NCBI RefSeq assembly: GCF_958298935.1
Contig: NC_084933.1
Span: 31,086,334 to 31,150,333, forward strand
DNA from: Phragmites australis
Lineage: Eukaryota; Streptophyta; Magnoliopsida; Poales; Poaceae
Length of the DNA stretch: 64,000 nucleotides
Direction of reading: 5' to 3'
Numbering within the stretch: the stretch's first letter is position 1; the number at the start of each line of letters is the position of its first letter. The notes under the pieces are model-generated. The model saw nothing but the letters and a program-made list of their open reading frames with translations. It made no database searches and was not told the DNA's origin. Positions 21,168 through 34,519 of the stretch are shown one piece after another. A program made the position numbers and the translations under genes.

Positions 21168-24100
21168 TCAACTCATAACTTCCTGGAAGACAAGAGTGAG
21201 TTCTTGTGCTGCATTTGCAACTGCCCCTTTTATTCTGTTAAACAGAAAATATCAAGATTTGATTATTACGAAAATGCAAATTGTAAAGAGTTTGATAGGG
21301 TTACTAAATGACTGAAAGCTACGCATTTAGTATGGTTTCAAAGCTCCAATGAATGGTTCGCTAGACTAAACCAAGTAGGCTGTAACATATTTCTAATGGT
21401 TTATAAGGTCAGCCTCCATTATATAATTCTAGCATTGAGGCTCATGTCCTGTTTAATGCCTATGCACAGCGTTAATTCGAGCAGCGAAACTTTTGACCTG
21501 TTTTGCGTGGATGGTCTTGTTTGGTAATGATGGCTGATTGCACTCTTCGACTCGACAACCCAAGCAGTAGATGCAGGTCATTATTGCTATCTAGTTACAT
21601 TTACAGGTTAAAGGTATAATTTCCCTAAGGTATAATATTTAGACTGTCCAATACCTTGTAAGAAACGGAAGCTTATTTTTGACCTTCTCCAATTCAATGA
21701 AGCATAGGTTGCAGCGCTCCCGCCTACAATGAACAAACAAGTAAACCGCATCAAATACTCTAGTAATGGCCTATTATGGAAGCAGCTGACTGAAAACTAT
21801 ACCTTTGCTCTGCCTGAAGATCTACACCAACAGAAGAAGGCCCTGCTGATACTGTTGAATGGATTACTGGCCCAAAAGTCCTAACAAGCTTCACCAACAA
21901 TTCCAATGAAACACCTAAGTGTCTGCATATATTTAATTAATAATATATCAGGGTGGCAATTCGGACAGCACAAAACATGCATGAATCGATAAAGATTTGG
22001 TGCCAATAGTTTGAATATAATCCCAGAAAACCATCATAAGCGCTCACAAAAATTGCAGCAAGAAGTACCTATCAGTTTTACTCTCCAGAAGGTCAGTGAC
22101 AACAGGCAGGATAGAGGTACATAAATCTAGTGTGATTGTTTCATTTTTCTCCATCAGAACACTTGCCATATCAGCAGAGACCTGAAGATACCAGAAATCA
22201 TATAATCATCAACATGCTAATCATTACATGCATAATAAAGAGTTGCCAAGTACTGACAGCGTGATCACACATCTTCTCCATCACAGAGATAACACCCCTG
22301 ATGTCATTTCTATCCCACATTTGATGAATAATCTGCACATCAACAAAAAGAAACAGCCTTTGAGAAAATGCATTTTAAAAGTCTGTTGTTTATCCAAATC
22401 GTCGCTTTACTCCACTAAGCAACACAGCTACTTACAAAGTCAGTGATCACACCACACTGCTGTGTAGGCAATGCAACAACATTTCAGGACGAACTATTTA
22501 ATGAACCCTATTATAATCTTGAACACCACAACATAGGGCATATATATCTTCTTTCCTTTGATCAATAACTTGGAGAAATTTTATTATCTGATTAATCAGT
22601 AGGTGAAAAGCTGGGATTATAAAACTGCTTTTTCTGCAGCAACATTACAATATTACACAATCAATAAGGCCAACCGGTCGAGCACTGCACTGACCTGCAA
22701 TTTTGTCAGTCGAGACCGTGTTGAGCTTAGAAATAGCTCGTGCTGTTCCATTAGAAGAGATAGAACATCCTCATCACTAGCTATGATTGGAGTTTCAGTA
22801 GCTTGGTTGCTTCCTCTCTGCAGATGAAAAAAGGTTTTACATATATCTCAGCGTAAAAAGAATAGATGACCAAACATGCAAGTGAGCTGGAGAACCATGA
22901 ATTCTACTACTTTCCAGGTATAAGCTGAGATGCCAAAGTTTAAGGTCTGCAACTTTTCAATATATTAAGGGCATGCTAGGAACGCAGGAATGCTGCGCTA
23001 ATTTTACAGGAAACAACAAGAAACGGGAAAAAATCCTGCATTCCAAACAGGAAACTAAGGATTTGTCCAGGCAAGGGCAAGAGTAAGATTGATGATCCAT
23101 TAAGTGTATCTTTCATTTTAAATTTTCATGTTAAAGATTGTTGAGTCATGCTCTATCTTTGGTCCATGATATCCATGCACGGGAATTGGACAGCAGCAGC
23201 CAGTAGGAAACTTGAAATCAAATTACTCCCTCCAATCCGAAATAAGTATCGTTTTGGACATCGACACGGTCCCCAAAATACAACTTTGACTACTACTTTT
23301 TGTTGTAATATATTGATAAAACATAGCAAATGTATACTATTATGAAAGTACCTTTAGAGACAAATCTACCCATATCATTTTCAAATATTCAAAATCAATA
23401 AATAAAAAGTAATTTGCAGCCAAAGTTTAAAAAATAATCAACCCAAAACGACACTTATTTTGGACGGGAGGGGGTACTACAGACTATAGAGCAAGCACAG
23501 TATCTTTTAATTCAACTACCTGCAGACAAGGGGGAAAACACATGAACATATATCCATGTGAGGAACAACAGGACATTGATTATGCCAACTACAATTTAAA
23601 ACCAGACAGCATCATTGTAATAAAACTCAGCCAAAATGCATAATGGTTAACGACAGTATAACAGCAGCATCAGGTAGAGATACAAAACAGAAATAGTGTG
23701 GATACTGAAATTAACAGAAAAAACAGAAGAGTAATGAAATGTATAAAGCTTATGGATTGTCTCAGACATACAGATGAATACGAACGGCCTGTACGAGCCA
23801 GCGAAGAAGAACTACTTGTCGGTTCTTCGTGACTAGGGGACTGATCCCTCCCTTCCCAATTAGAGACACTTGATCTTGTTCTTCCTACATGATAATTTAT
23901 TCAGACCCACAGAAGAAATTATTTGAAGTAACACAGAGTAGCAAAAGATACCTGCTCTTGAAACTTCAATATAGTAGTTATCTCTTGGTTTGTGCAGTCT
24001 AGAAACGTCTGTAAAACATAGCAAAAAATGCTCAAAAAGGAACTTCCAACTTATTTATGCTAAATGAACTTCAAAGGAAATTTAAAATTGGTGTGATTAC

Positions 24101-27100
24101 CCAAAAGTATATTTTGTTGTCAAAACACAAAGATAGCTAATAACTCAACAAGAGAACAGACAATGTGTTTATCAAAAGATTCACAGTACAAGCACTGAAA
24201 ACACATAATTTGTCCGATTAATGCTGAGCAAACAGGATATTAGTTAATCAATTTCAGATGACAACTACAAGACATGCAAAACATTTAGCTCTAGAAATTA
24301 CTGAACACCTTGAACAAATAAATCAGTTGCTTCTTTCCTTAAAAAGGTAAATTGTTTGCTCATTAGCTCTTGATTCAGTATGGGAAAATGGAAATTTCAT
24401 TAAAATATATTAGATATTTAGATTGAAATCCACAGTTCCAAAGGAAATAAGACTTTTATGTGGATGAGCACCTTACTGCATAACAACTCTAAAATCCGTA
24501 TATTTAGGTAAGATTCGATTAACAGTGATAAAATATATGCAGATGAATGCACAACAAGAACAATGCATTAGTTAATTACATGCATATAGGGATGTACAAT
24601 ATATGCATACATGTGCATGCACATAACACAACATACATAGCAAGCAAAAGAGGTAGTTCGACTTGTAGTCCATTTAACTCATGATGAAGGAAATCAAGCA
24701 CAGCTAACAATTGTAAAATAGTAATTGAATCAAAATGTAGCAGCACATAAACTAGATAAGTTAAGGGTTCGGATCATACAATTCTCACTGTGGAGACTTG
24801 TATTCGGTTCTGTTGAATTCAAAAATCCCATCTTGTCAACTGCACCATGTTTAACATCTTCACGGATTTCTTCAGAACTTTTTGTTTGAATAACACCATT
24901 TCCCCGGGGAAGAAATATTTGGCAATTAAAGTCATCTGTTTCAGTATTTTTGCTTCCAACATCAACTTTGTTTGCATCACCTTTGGCATGGGTTAGCTTC
25001 CGTAGCTCAGCATATCTTGATTGGATTCTGTATGGTGAGACTCTTCCAGCAGAAGGTTCTCTCCTAGAATCAGAGGCCATTTCCATTCTTGAACTTGTTC
25101 TGGGGACAACAACAGGTGCCACATCAGTACTTTCTTTCCTTGAATCTGTAGCAGACTCTAGTCTTCTGCTTGCCTTAGAAAGAACGGGTGCAAAATCAGA
25201 GACCATTTCCATTCTGGAAGCTGCCCTGGGAACAACAGGTGCTGCATCAGTACTTTCTTTCTTAGAATCAGTAGCAGACTCCAACCTTCTGCCTGCCTTG
25301 GAAGCAACAACAGGTGCTGAATCAGAGGATATTTCCATTCTTGAGCTTGCTCTAGGAATAACAGGTTCTGCATCAGTAATTTCTTTTCTAGAATCAGTAG
25401 CAGGCTCTACCCTTCTTGTTGCCTTAGAAAGAGCAGGTGCCACATCAGCAGCATCACTTCTAGAATCAGTAGCCAGCTCTCCTCCTGAGCTAGTTCTTGG
25501 GACAATCACAGGCACTACATCAACTTTACTGAAATTGTGAAGATTAGAGGCATTGTTACTCTTCAGTGAACTTCTCTTCAAGGTGGTGCCACCAGATGCA
25601 AAAGCTGAATTTCCAACAGATTTAGTATTGGAGCCGATTCCAGCCCTTTGTGGTGTGCTTGGGACCATTCCGCCTGCTTCAGTATGGTAAAAGGACGCAT
25701 AAAAGGTAGATAAGGCATACGAACTGCATTAACCATTAGATGTAAAAATGTACAGATAGAGAAGATCAGCAACATACAAGCTGTCAATTTTGTCTCTTTG
25801 AGTGCAGAATCTGAGTTTTGAGAAACTGATAGTCTTCCTGAAGAAGCCTTTAAGTTATTCTCTGAATTTTGTAGAACTGATGATCGCCCAATGTTAGCCC
25901 TTGAACCACTGTCATTTTGTAAAGGCATAGTGCCACTTGACAAAGTCTTCAATTCAGAATGACCATTTAGTTTTGTCGAAGTACCAGTTGCGTATGGCTC
26001 AAGACGCTGCCAATTGATTACTTTGTTAGTACATTCCACAAAACAAGCAAAGAGAAGACTCCAGTAATCCAGTTGAGGGTAACAGATAAGTGTTACAAAT
26101 GTAGCAGAAACCAACAACATACCGTTAGATCAACAACCCATATTCCAACACAACTTTGATTGAAAGAACAACCAAGAAGTTTTCCCTCATGGACATTTAG
26201 ATCAGCAAGTCTAGACCATCCCACATCCACAGTATCGTGGCATCTTATTGGCTCCCATGAGAAAACCTGCTTCATATAAGAAAAGTTTATCTCTGGAAGA
26301 CATGGGGAAGATGCTGTTGTGACATGGTCACATAAGGAAATGTGCTACCTTTAAGCTTTCATGCAACCCACATAACAGAGATCTTCCATCAGGATTGAAT
26401 GTCATGGATCGAACACCTGTTGTCTGATAATTCAAATAGAAACATCAAGAAGCAGGTGAATTTAATAAGCGATCAATTGAACTGAACTGTCTTGCAAAAT
26501 GTTCATATATGATCCTTTGTAGTTACCATCTACAACGAGAAAATAGCATCAACCAAGCTGACATTGGTTTCTTTCTGCTCAGTTTTTGTTTTTGAGGAAA
26601 CGGGAGGGGAGACCCCTAACCAAGTTACTTATTAAGGAAATAATACTAACATCACGTTGCATTGCAAAATGTGAAGAAAAAAAACAAAAGGATATAGTAA
26701 TATACCTCAGGTCCAGCAGATCCAATCAACTCAAAGGTTTCCAAATCCCAGAACTTGACAGTTTTATCAGCTGAACCTGAGTGAAGCAACAGGTGTTATG
26801 TAAGAAAGATTTAGTTTCAAAACAAAATAGGTAAAGATGACTTTCTGAGTTCCATATGAATATACTCTTCACTGCCTGAAAGAAAACAATATTCATCTTC
26901 ACTAGAACAGATGGAATTTCTTATTCAATGACACTAAATCAAAATATCTAAAGATGTTGTTTCATACTTTCAATGGTGTAAAGGATTAGATCTACCAATA
27001 CCTTAATACTCCTCAGATGATACACAATAAGGAGCTTATACATGGAAACAAGCAAGATATCCCACAAAAAAAAAGAGAGGACGTGTATTACTGATTTACT

Positions 27101-29126
27101 TACAGCAAGTTAAAATATGCCGGAACACAACTATTTAGCATTTTGGCAAACAAAGGAATAAATTTAACAGACATGACATGTAAAAAGTATATGGAACAGT
27201 AGATACCATTTACAACCATAATATGGTACATTACAATTTACCATTTAAAGCATCAACTCTTGTTTTTAGTTCGCATGTACGTGCTTACAGAATTTTTTCC
27301 ACTCAATAAACAAGCGGCAAGAGGGCCTTGTTATTAAATAGCGTGTTATACTTGTATTAATTTAGCCAGTCAATGAACAAATGAGATTTTACTTCAACCA
27401 AATGACAAGAAAGAAGTCCAATAGTTAAGCATAAACAAGTATAGAGTACAACCAGGGACAAATAAAAGTTAATAATTAAGAGGCATATCAGCACTATAAA
27501 AATCTGAACCTAACCTGTTGCCAGAAGGAACTCATGGGGATGGAAATCTATGCACTGAATCTGACCCTCATGGTTCTTGAAATCATGTAATAACTTTCCA
27601 GCTGTCAGATCCCAAACCTGCCAAGGCAGAACCGATTATAAGTTCAATAAAGTAGAAATATTATGTCATTAGAAGAATTATGGAAAAGAAAATTGATATT
27701 GCATCACAAGAATTAGAGACTGAAATACACAGGAGTAACTAATTTGTACCTTCACTGTATTATCTTCACCACCAGACACAACCCACCGCCCATCGGGTGT
27801 GAATCTAATAGCATTCACCCCTCGTGTGTGACCTTTGTATGTATGAATACAACCCTTCCTTCTTATATCCCATATCTTCAAATTAGTGTCCAATGATCCA
27901 GAGGCAAAGAATTCCCCAAAGGGATGGAAATCAACTGACATGCAGTTTGACCTATGTCCAGTAAGAGTGCGGACAACTGCATAGGAAATGAGGCAAGTGA
28001 TACAATTAATAAAAGATTCATATATACATATAATAGTAAGTTAAACATCCATATTTACATACTCTTTGCCTCCTCCAAATCCCATAATTTTATTGTTCCA
28101 CTGGCTGCTCCTGCGGCCACAAACACTTCTGTGGAATCAAAACTAACCGACTCCACAGCACTTGTATGCCCTGATAAACTCTGTACAACCACCAAAAAGT
28201 TAGAAGAGTGGGTCAAATAAAGTATTCCATTACTTAAAACATTACATATGACACCTCTGTTAACTAAAAACACTATATTCAACACATTACCGTGCAGTAG
28301 GTTGATATTTAACATAAAAGTACACTCGTATTAATTGAATCCCAACATAAAGAGAACTATGCTAGATAAGCCATCAACAGTTGAAAAAGTGGAATTTTCA
28401 TCTTTTAACCACTTCAAGGTTCAGCCAAGAGTTTTGCTGGGTCAAGTTCAGGGTTTTGTTTTCCTACTAAACTGTAGAACCACATTTTACATATAGTCAA
28501 GGCTGTCAAAGTCCATGCTTAGAATTAACACTAGACAAATCAATCTTACCAATATTGAATTTGGTTTCCCAATAGCCCAAAGATTGACCTTATGATCCTC
28601 TCCTCCTGTGACGAGAACCCGGGAGGTCTTCCTCCCAATCTTGAGGCAGTTGACATTGGATGAATGTGCCACAAACTCCTCTACACCAAATGTAGTCAAG
28701 GCATTCCAATGTCGCAATTTTGGCAACCAAATCACCCCCAAAAACTCACATTACGGCAATGTACCACTTCAGACATTTCACAAACACAGGATGCCAGCAA
28801 TCTCACTTCTCAAATAATCAAAAGGTAAATCGCTAACGACTGCTCAGTAATCACCAACAGCTCAATGTGACCCAATCTCAGAACCACCGAATCCCTAATA
28901 ATCTTAACGAGGGGGATAGAGAAGCAAAAAACTGGGAGCTAAATGCTCCCACTAAAATTTGCTGAATCAAATCGCCCAATTAATTGAACGACCCCAGCAG
29001 TAGCGATGGATCGGCCAAACAGAAACTACGCACCTCCCCCCAAAAAAAACAAAAAAGTTTCCAAAATAGCACAAACAAATTGACGAGGATACGGAGCTTG
29101 TAGGCGCGCTTGGTGTTGGTCGTCAT
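21168..29126 (-). CDS. KTN80: katanin p80 (KTN80/KATNB1) WD40 regulatory subunit, 18 exons, 920 aa
   Basis: Exons (minus): 29126-29093, 28680-28550, 28180-28063, 27976-27750, 27617-27515, 26776-26706, 26423-26349, 26266-26123, 26006-25778, 25673-24780, 24008-23952, 23884-23772, 22817-22695, 22332-22258, 22181-22069, 21922-21803, 21723-21655 and 21234-21168. All are GT-AG and join in phase to 921 codons. p80 targets the katanin p60 AAA ATPase to microtubules for severing at branch points and crossovers. Residues 1-301 are six WD40 repeats ([77 protein letters not shown]). Residues 302-732 are a Ser-rich linker with tandem repeats. Residues 733-920 form the con80 domain ([37 protein letters not shown]) that binds p60. 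The 57-bp exon 11 is the least certain. Confidence 0.95.
23226..23474. mobile_element. Stowaway MITE (249 bp) in katanin intron 12
   Basis: The left end is CTCCCTCCAATCCGAAATAAGT and the right end, read inversely, is the related ACCCCCTCCCGTCCAAAATAAGT. TA dinucleotides lie at both flanks (23224-23225 and 23475-23476). This is the standard Tc1/mariner-derived Stowaway of grasses. It lies in the intron between 22818 and 23771, well away from splice sites. Confidence 0.92.
25069..25515. repeat. coding tandem repeat in katanin p80 linker
   Basis: In exon 10, about three and a half copies of a unit of about 41 codons follow one another. Each has the form R-R-x-E-x-ATDS-x-K/R-E-x-TD-x-(A/E)P-V and then PR-x-(S/A)SRME. 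The units differ by scattered substitutions and small indels of whole codons, so the frame is kept. Confidence 0.85.
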
Positions 29127-29600
29127 GGCCTCCGCTGCGAATACCGCGCCGCGGGCGCCAATATCATTTCAGATCACGCCGACGCCACGGCGCCACCCCG
29201 AGACCCCCACCTTCCGGCCCGGATCTCGCTCCGCCGCCTGTCCCCAGCACAACGCAACCTTACACACTCCCGCCAGAGCCTCCCTCTTCCAGGGAGGAGA
29301 AACCCTTCCGCCGCCGCCGCCGAGGGGGAGGGGGGCGCCGCCACCTCCGCCGTAGCAGCCGGCGCCGCCGCCGCTCCTAAAGACGCGGAGAGGAGGGGCA
29401 AGAAAGAGGGGGTGGAGGGAATGCGGCTGCGACTTTGGGTTTGGTGCGCGGTGGAGGTGGAGGAGGGGGCGGGCGAGGGGAAACGGAGCTGTCTGGTCTG
29501 GTCTGGTTGGGGCCGGGCCTGGTGGGTTCGGATGGGGAAGCAGGAGGAGGAAGACGAGAGGTCCGGTTCGAAAATTTTGAATTAAAAAAACTTGGGGTTT
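29127..29600 (-). promoter_or_regulatory. katanin p80 promoter and leader
   Basis: GC-rich flank with long CCG/CCT and GGA runs (29305-29360 and 29435-29480) and no clear TATA box, as is usual for housekeeping genes. Open frames on both strands here are low-complexity Gly/Pro shadows of this composition. Confidence 0.5.
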
Positions 29601-29641
29601 TTTATTTTGAGAGGTGTATATACCAGGCTGCATAAACCTAC

Positions 29642-30026
29642 GGACATCTTCAGCAGCTACTCAAATTTTCATCCTTAAAAACACTATCACACATTTCCTA
29701 TCACTATTACAATATCCTTTATTTTTTCATCTCCAGTAACTACCCTATTTTTTCTCTCTCCAGATCCGCTGTCCGCCTCTATAAACAGTACAGATACAGT
29801 GTTGCTACAGTTCCCACTGTCAGCCTCTGTGAGCAGTGTTGCTACCTCGTGCTACAGTGTTACGGGTGCTACAGTAGCTCCGCGGATTTGCAGGTCCTTT
29901 TTCTCTCTCCGCAGCACTGTAACACCGGATATCGGTTCTGCTGGAGTTGCTACAGTACGTGAATGGTGCACGGCAAATCACTGTAGCAGCCGAATCTGAA
30001 AATTGCCTCGTCTGCTGGAGATGGCC
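29642..30026. mobile_element. Harbinger-like MITE, GGCCATCTC-ended family, copy 2
   Basis: The left end GGACATCTTCAGCAG and the right end, read inversely as GGCCATCTCCAGCAG, match at 13 of 15 positions. The right flank is TTA. The interior is full of gctacagt/actgtagc words, like copy 1. It lies about 500 bp upstream of the katanin ATG. Confidence 0.7.
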
Positions 30027-30109
30027 TTACACCATATGCATTTACTTCCAACGTACGCATACGTATACATGTTCTAAACATACATGCTATATATAAAAAC
30101 TCGTTAAGC

Positions 30110-30240
30110 GCGTATGTATGTACCAAAAAAATTAGGCCCCAGTGAGGCTCGGGAGCCCATCATAGGAATCGAACTCTCGATAAGGTGTTTCTACTACTAA
30201 AATGAAACTAACTGAGCTATCGTTTAGTCCTCTTAAAAAA
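30110..30240 (-). mobile_element. tRNA-derived SINE-like element
   Basis: The minus strand has A-box TAGCTCAGTTAG (30208-30219) and B-box GAGTTCGATTCC (30165-30176) at tRNA-like spacing, then GGGCTCCCGAGCCTC and a terminal T-run (cctaatttttttgg). A T-run at the 3' end recalls Au-type plant SINEs, but that name is an inference. No complete cloverleaf is present, so it is not a tRNA gene. Confidence 0.6.
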
Positions 30241-32127
30241 ATGCTTAAGAGTTGGAGGGCTCATCTTGTCTTCTTGGCTCACATCTTCTGTTACTATAAA
30301 TCATTTGTGAGTTTTATTAATGTGTCTCTCTCTAGGCAAGCATTTGCTAAAGGGTAAAACCGTTCGTTTATGGTCTTTTTTTAACTCAGAAATTTTCCTC
30401 TTTTTTAAGATTACAATGTACAACGGCGGATCTTCATGGGCAGGAAGAGCTCAAACCCTCTTACCAGATGGCACTCCCTGTAACCCTCTTCTAGCCCCCT
30501 CCATTTTTTGCAAAAGGAGAAAAAGATAAAGATGAGATGAAGAAACCTTTTTCATGACTTAGCTTCATCCACCACTGAATCGAGTTATGTTATATACAAT
30601 TAGGCAATTATTAGATCTGAATGTCTAACCAGATAAGATGATGAATATCAGTCCCGCACTTAGTTGAACAGGCTGCACAATTGTTCCTTTATTTTCACGG
30701 GTGCTATGGGTAGTTTCTTGTTTAAGACTTCAAGTTTGAGTCCTTTTACAGAAACATTGTGCACTTAATCATTTTACTGTGCTCCGTAAGTTGCGTATGC
30801 GTGAGCAGGTTTAATTTGTACCGTTGAGTGAAGTGCTGTTGGAGAATACCACGTAGTTGTTACGTACACCGCATCGATCTCAAAGTTACGTGTGATTAAT
30901 TTCCAAGTACGACGACATTGTGCAAAGATGAAACCGTTTTTAGCAGAAACTGTGACTGCTAATTCAATAGGGACAGCTTTGTGGCTTCATGATTAGCAGT
31001 AAGTAGTTCAGTTGGCTTGTCGAGGAAAATCAAATCGCTTTCCCTTCTTTTTTTTTCTTTTTTTTTTTTTTTTGAGTGGAACTAGGATGACGGATCCGAT
31101 AAAATTGCCTGGTGGTCCTTCTCTTCTTCTATTTGTTGAGACGAAACCTCTGCTTCACATAGCTTTATTCACTGTAGATTCAGAATTTATGGAGTGCTGT
31201 ACAGTTGCTTTCGTAATAGCTTAGCCAATTTGCGTAATCTATTGTAGACCAGCAAAAAAACGCGGCAAAGACTAGAGAAGAATATTCTGTTGGTGAAATA
31301 GCTCAATTAGACGCGTTCCTTGCTGTCTTTTAGAAAAGGAAAAATAACAGTGAGTGGCAAAGGAGGAACTAGCTTAGCTGCGTGGAAGAGACGACCATGA
31401 GGGTTGGAGCACTACGATTTGTACGAGTAGGAGCGCGCGCGATTGCGTTGAGATGTATCCGTTTTGGTTTGGATTGGATTGGATGGATTATTCAGCACCT
31501 CACTCCGGCCGCCCTCAGTACCGGGTCCAACGGCCCTCTTCGATGGATCGAGATTGGAGTGAAGTCAGGGGATCATTATCCCTCTTCGATGTGGTCACAG
31601 GTAGCATCTCTTTCCGCTCTCGTCCTGCCGCGTGCCGAATCCACCCATGCCATGCCGCTGTGCCCACAATGCTACTATGGGGATGAATTGAGCATAGCTT
31701 AGGGTTCTTGTCATGGAAAGCGTCGTTCTGAGTTTAAGTTTAGACTCAGATGTAGGTGCTAGTATTTTTTTATCAATTTTTTAGAGTAATGGTATAGGTA
31801 TACATATGTATTTTTAGTGGTTAAAGTATGTGACTGTGTTACATAAGGTTATATATCTAATCTTATTTAAACGTGTGCTAGAACATACTCATACGATGAG
31901 TGTGGTATGATCATGTGTGCGTCTGACTTGTATGAAAAATCAATGCCAGAATGGGCTGTACTGCAGGTGGAATTGCACTGTGTGTTTACCTCGTTTGCAT
32001 CTGATTAAGCAGTAGAATCTTATGTCCTGTGAGATTTCAATGTGTGATGGTTTAGCTCCTTGCAGATAACTACTGGTACTAGCATGATGCCTAACTCCTA
32101 CTTGTGAGAATCTAATGTTCGAGTTAG
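30241..32127. other. gene-free intergenic stretch
   Basis: No coding region is supported. Short open frames at 31012-31224 and 31382-31702 have no recognisable domain and contain a T-run (31048-31073) or low-information sequence. A few repeated words occur but no bounded element was found. Confidence 0.35.
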
Positions 32128-32431
32128 AGTCTGTTTGGTAAAACTCTTTCTTATCTAAATTCTCTGCGATGAGTGATTCTCTGGAGGAAGTAATTTTTAG
32201 TTAAAAGTGATTCTGTAGTGATTCTTTAAAATAAAATATATAGAGGAATTGATTCTGTGCGCGAAGTGAATCAGGGGAAGCTATTTTTTTCAACTCCTTA
32301 GCTTCTAGTTTATTTCAGAGAATCACTCCCCGCAATTACACTCGGTGGACTAAAAGCTGAAAGCTACTATTTAACATAGCTTCTCCTGATTACAGCAAGA
32401 AAGTTGCACTGTAAGCTCTGCCAAACAGGTT
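32128..32431. mobile_element. MITE of a two-copy family (copy at 59.1 kb)
   Basis: The ends AGTCTGTTTGGTAAAACTC and, inversely, AACCTGTTTGGCAGAGC are imperfect inverted repeats. The interior (gattctctggaggaagt, agtgattctgtag, tgcactgtaagctctgcc) is shared with the element at 59125-59402. No clear target duplication was found, so the superfamily is open. Harbinger/Tourist is the best guess from the GTTTGG-type ends. Confidence 0.65.
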
Positions 32432-34140
32432 GATTCCAACATACCGGGTCATTTGAGCGGTACACGTGTTATGTGTTTGATTGGGCAGTACGACGTTTGG
32501 TGGCCTAGATGCTTTCACCGACTGTGCTAACATAATACAAAGACAAAGCGTCTGTGTGCCCATACATACTCTGCATCTACTTTCAGAGCTTCAGACAAGC
32601 TCTGAATCCTCTGATGTGGAAAAGCGGCCGGCAAGGCCAACGACCTCAACGGACAGGTAAAATTATCCTGCAACTGAAGCTGCAGCAGTGAACAGCACGA
32701 ACCCCCAAACCATGATCCAGCTAGAGCTTGGAAAGGAAATGTAAACGCAATCGCGTTCGTGCAGCTTGCTAATCAAACAGCTGCAGTTGCAAGTAAAATA
32801 CGCAGAGGATGAGACGTCCCAGGATCATTGCCGGGGACCATGCGGATAAATTATGCTCTGATCCCTTACCAGATGGAGGCCACCACATGCATGCCCAGCG
32901 ACGACGGCCGATGACTGTGTGTGCGTGCCCATGTGGAGCTCCCACCAAACAACTCCCAACCAAAACGCTGGCTGGCTATTCAGGCAGAAATCACAAGTGC
33001 AACGCAGTTCTGCGCCGTCTTTCTTTTCTTCTGAACGTAGTGGATACCGGATAGGAAGGATCTTGTGCGTGCCAAACTTGGTCTGTACCCAAAGCATCAA
33101 TGTTGTCAAAATCGTAGATTCTAAATCAAATAGGAGGTCCTTTGGTAAGATCATATATCATAGAACCATAACTATAAGAATCATAAAAAGTAGACTTTAC
33201 GTACAAGACTTTACGGACAAGCATGTGTCGGTGCGTGCTTGAGAATGAGTAGTAGTAGTAACCTAGGATTGTAACAAGCGAACGACCGGGCGTACAAGAA
33301 ACCAGAGGCCGGACGGCGATGCTTCTAGCCGCAACGCCGGGGTTCACGGCACATCGGATTCCTTAAGTTGACGCGCCACCAACCGCCTCGACACGAGCGG
33401 CGAAGGGAGAAGCAAGGAGGATTCTTCTCCTCCCATCGCGTTTGAGTTTGTCCACCAACTGCTATGGCTCCAGCCGGTTCTCGCTACGCCTGCTTTGGCG
33501 GCGGGACAGTACGGGCGACGGGAGCAGCCGGGTACCAGGAGGCGGCCGCGCGACATGCCAAGCCTCACATGGCGGCCATGGATGGGTTTTGCAGGGAAGA
33601 ATCATGCCTGGCTGATGCGTGCTGTCGGCTACCTCTTCGATAAGCAGAACAAAACTAGATCATCGTTGCAAGTTGGCTAGGCTTGTAAAAAAACTAGGGA
33701 ACGGAAGAGGAACATGTGGAGGGGGGTCTGGAGATGAGCGACTCTGCGGGCGCTAGTGCGCCGTGTCTCGCGACGAGACACCGGCGAGACGAAGGCTCCA
33801 AGGCGGCGGCGGCATTCAAATCGGATGCAGACAAGTGTGTGAGCGTGTGCGGCCATCTCCAGACCTCCCCACGGGAGGGGACGACCGACGATGACCTGCA
33901 GAACCGATGCGCCCTTCCCCCAACCTCGATTCCGGGGAGCCATGGTGGCCTTGGGGGCTGCATTCCGGTTACTACTGCATCTCAGAATTCGCAAGGGCGA
34001 AGATTGAGCGTGGTGGAGCAGGAAATCTCTTCGTCAACGAGACCCCCACCACCGAAACCTAAATGGCTAATTGACGCGAAGAGGAGGGGCAATTACTTTT
34101 TTTACCACTCTTTCGGATGGCAGAAATAGCACCCTACCGG
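32432..34140. other. intergenic stretch with GC-rich open frames of unknown nature
   Basis: Between about 33300 and 34090 the sequence is GC-rich and holds open frames on both strands (for example plus 33716-34129 and minus 33677-33994). None has a recognisable domain, and the overlapping open frames on opposite strands suggest composition rather than coding. It could be a decayed gene or TE fragment. Confidence 0.3.
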
Positions 34141-34149
34141 ATGTTCTAC

Positions 34150-34515
34150 CCCATTTACCATCCGGGCCCACGCAAATACAGCATGAACAGTGTATGAGAG
34201 CTAAAAAAATACCAAAAAATGTGTCGATTCTTGTATATGCTCTATAATTCATAAGCAACCCATTTTAACTTGATTCACTAAAAATCTTGCGTATAATTCA
34301 AACTAAAATTCTCTAAAAGGTACTAATTTTGCAACTTCTAGCAATTTGTAGGCCTCACAAAAATTTTCAAAAAATCTGAAAAAAAACCACTAATAATCTT
34401 CTAATATGATGTACTAATTTATAAAATTATTTCTCACCCTAGGTTATAAGTGAAAAAGTGACTTTCCATCCTAGTTTACTGATAAATGGGTATTACAAAG
34501 TAACTTATTTTTTTC
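34150..34515. mobile_element. truncated copy of the 62.2-kb foldback element
   Basis: This region matches the left arm and loop of the foldback at 62.2-63.4 kb (ctctataattcataagcaac against ttttataattcatgtgcaac; gatgtactaatttataaaattatt against gatgtactaatttctaaaattatt; ccctaggttata in both). It ends with a short piece of right-arm sequence (attacaaagtaactta). The rest of the right arm is missing and LINE B begins immediately after. Confidence 0.65.
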
Positions 34516-34519
34516 ACTT

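Noticed and set aside
29169..29633. 154-codon minus frame upstream of katanin
   Set aside because: Pro/Gly/Leu low complexity in the GC-rich leader; not in phase with the katanin ATG.
33716..34129. 138-codon plus frame as a gene
   Set aside because: An opposite-strand frame of similar length overlaps it, no domain is visible, and it runs up to a TE fragment.
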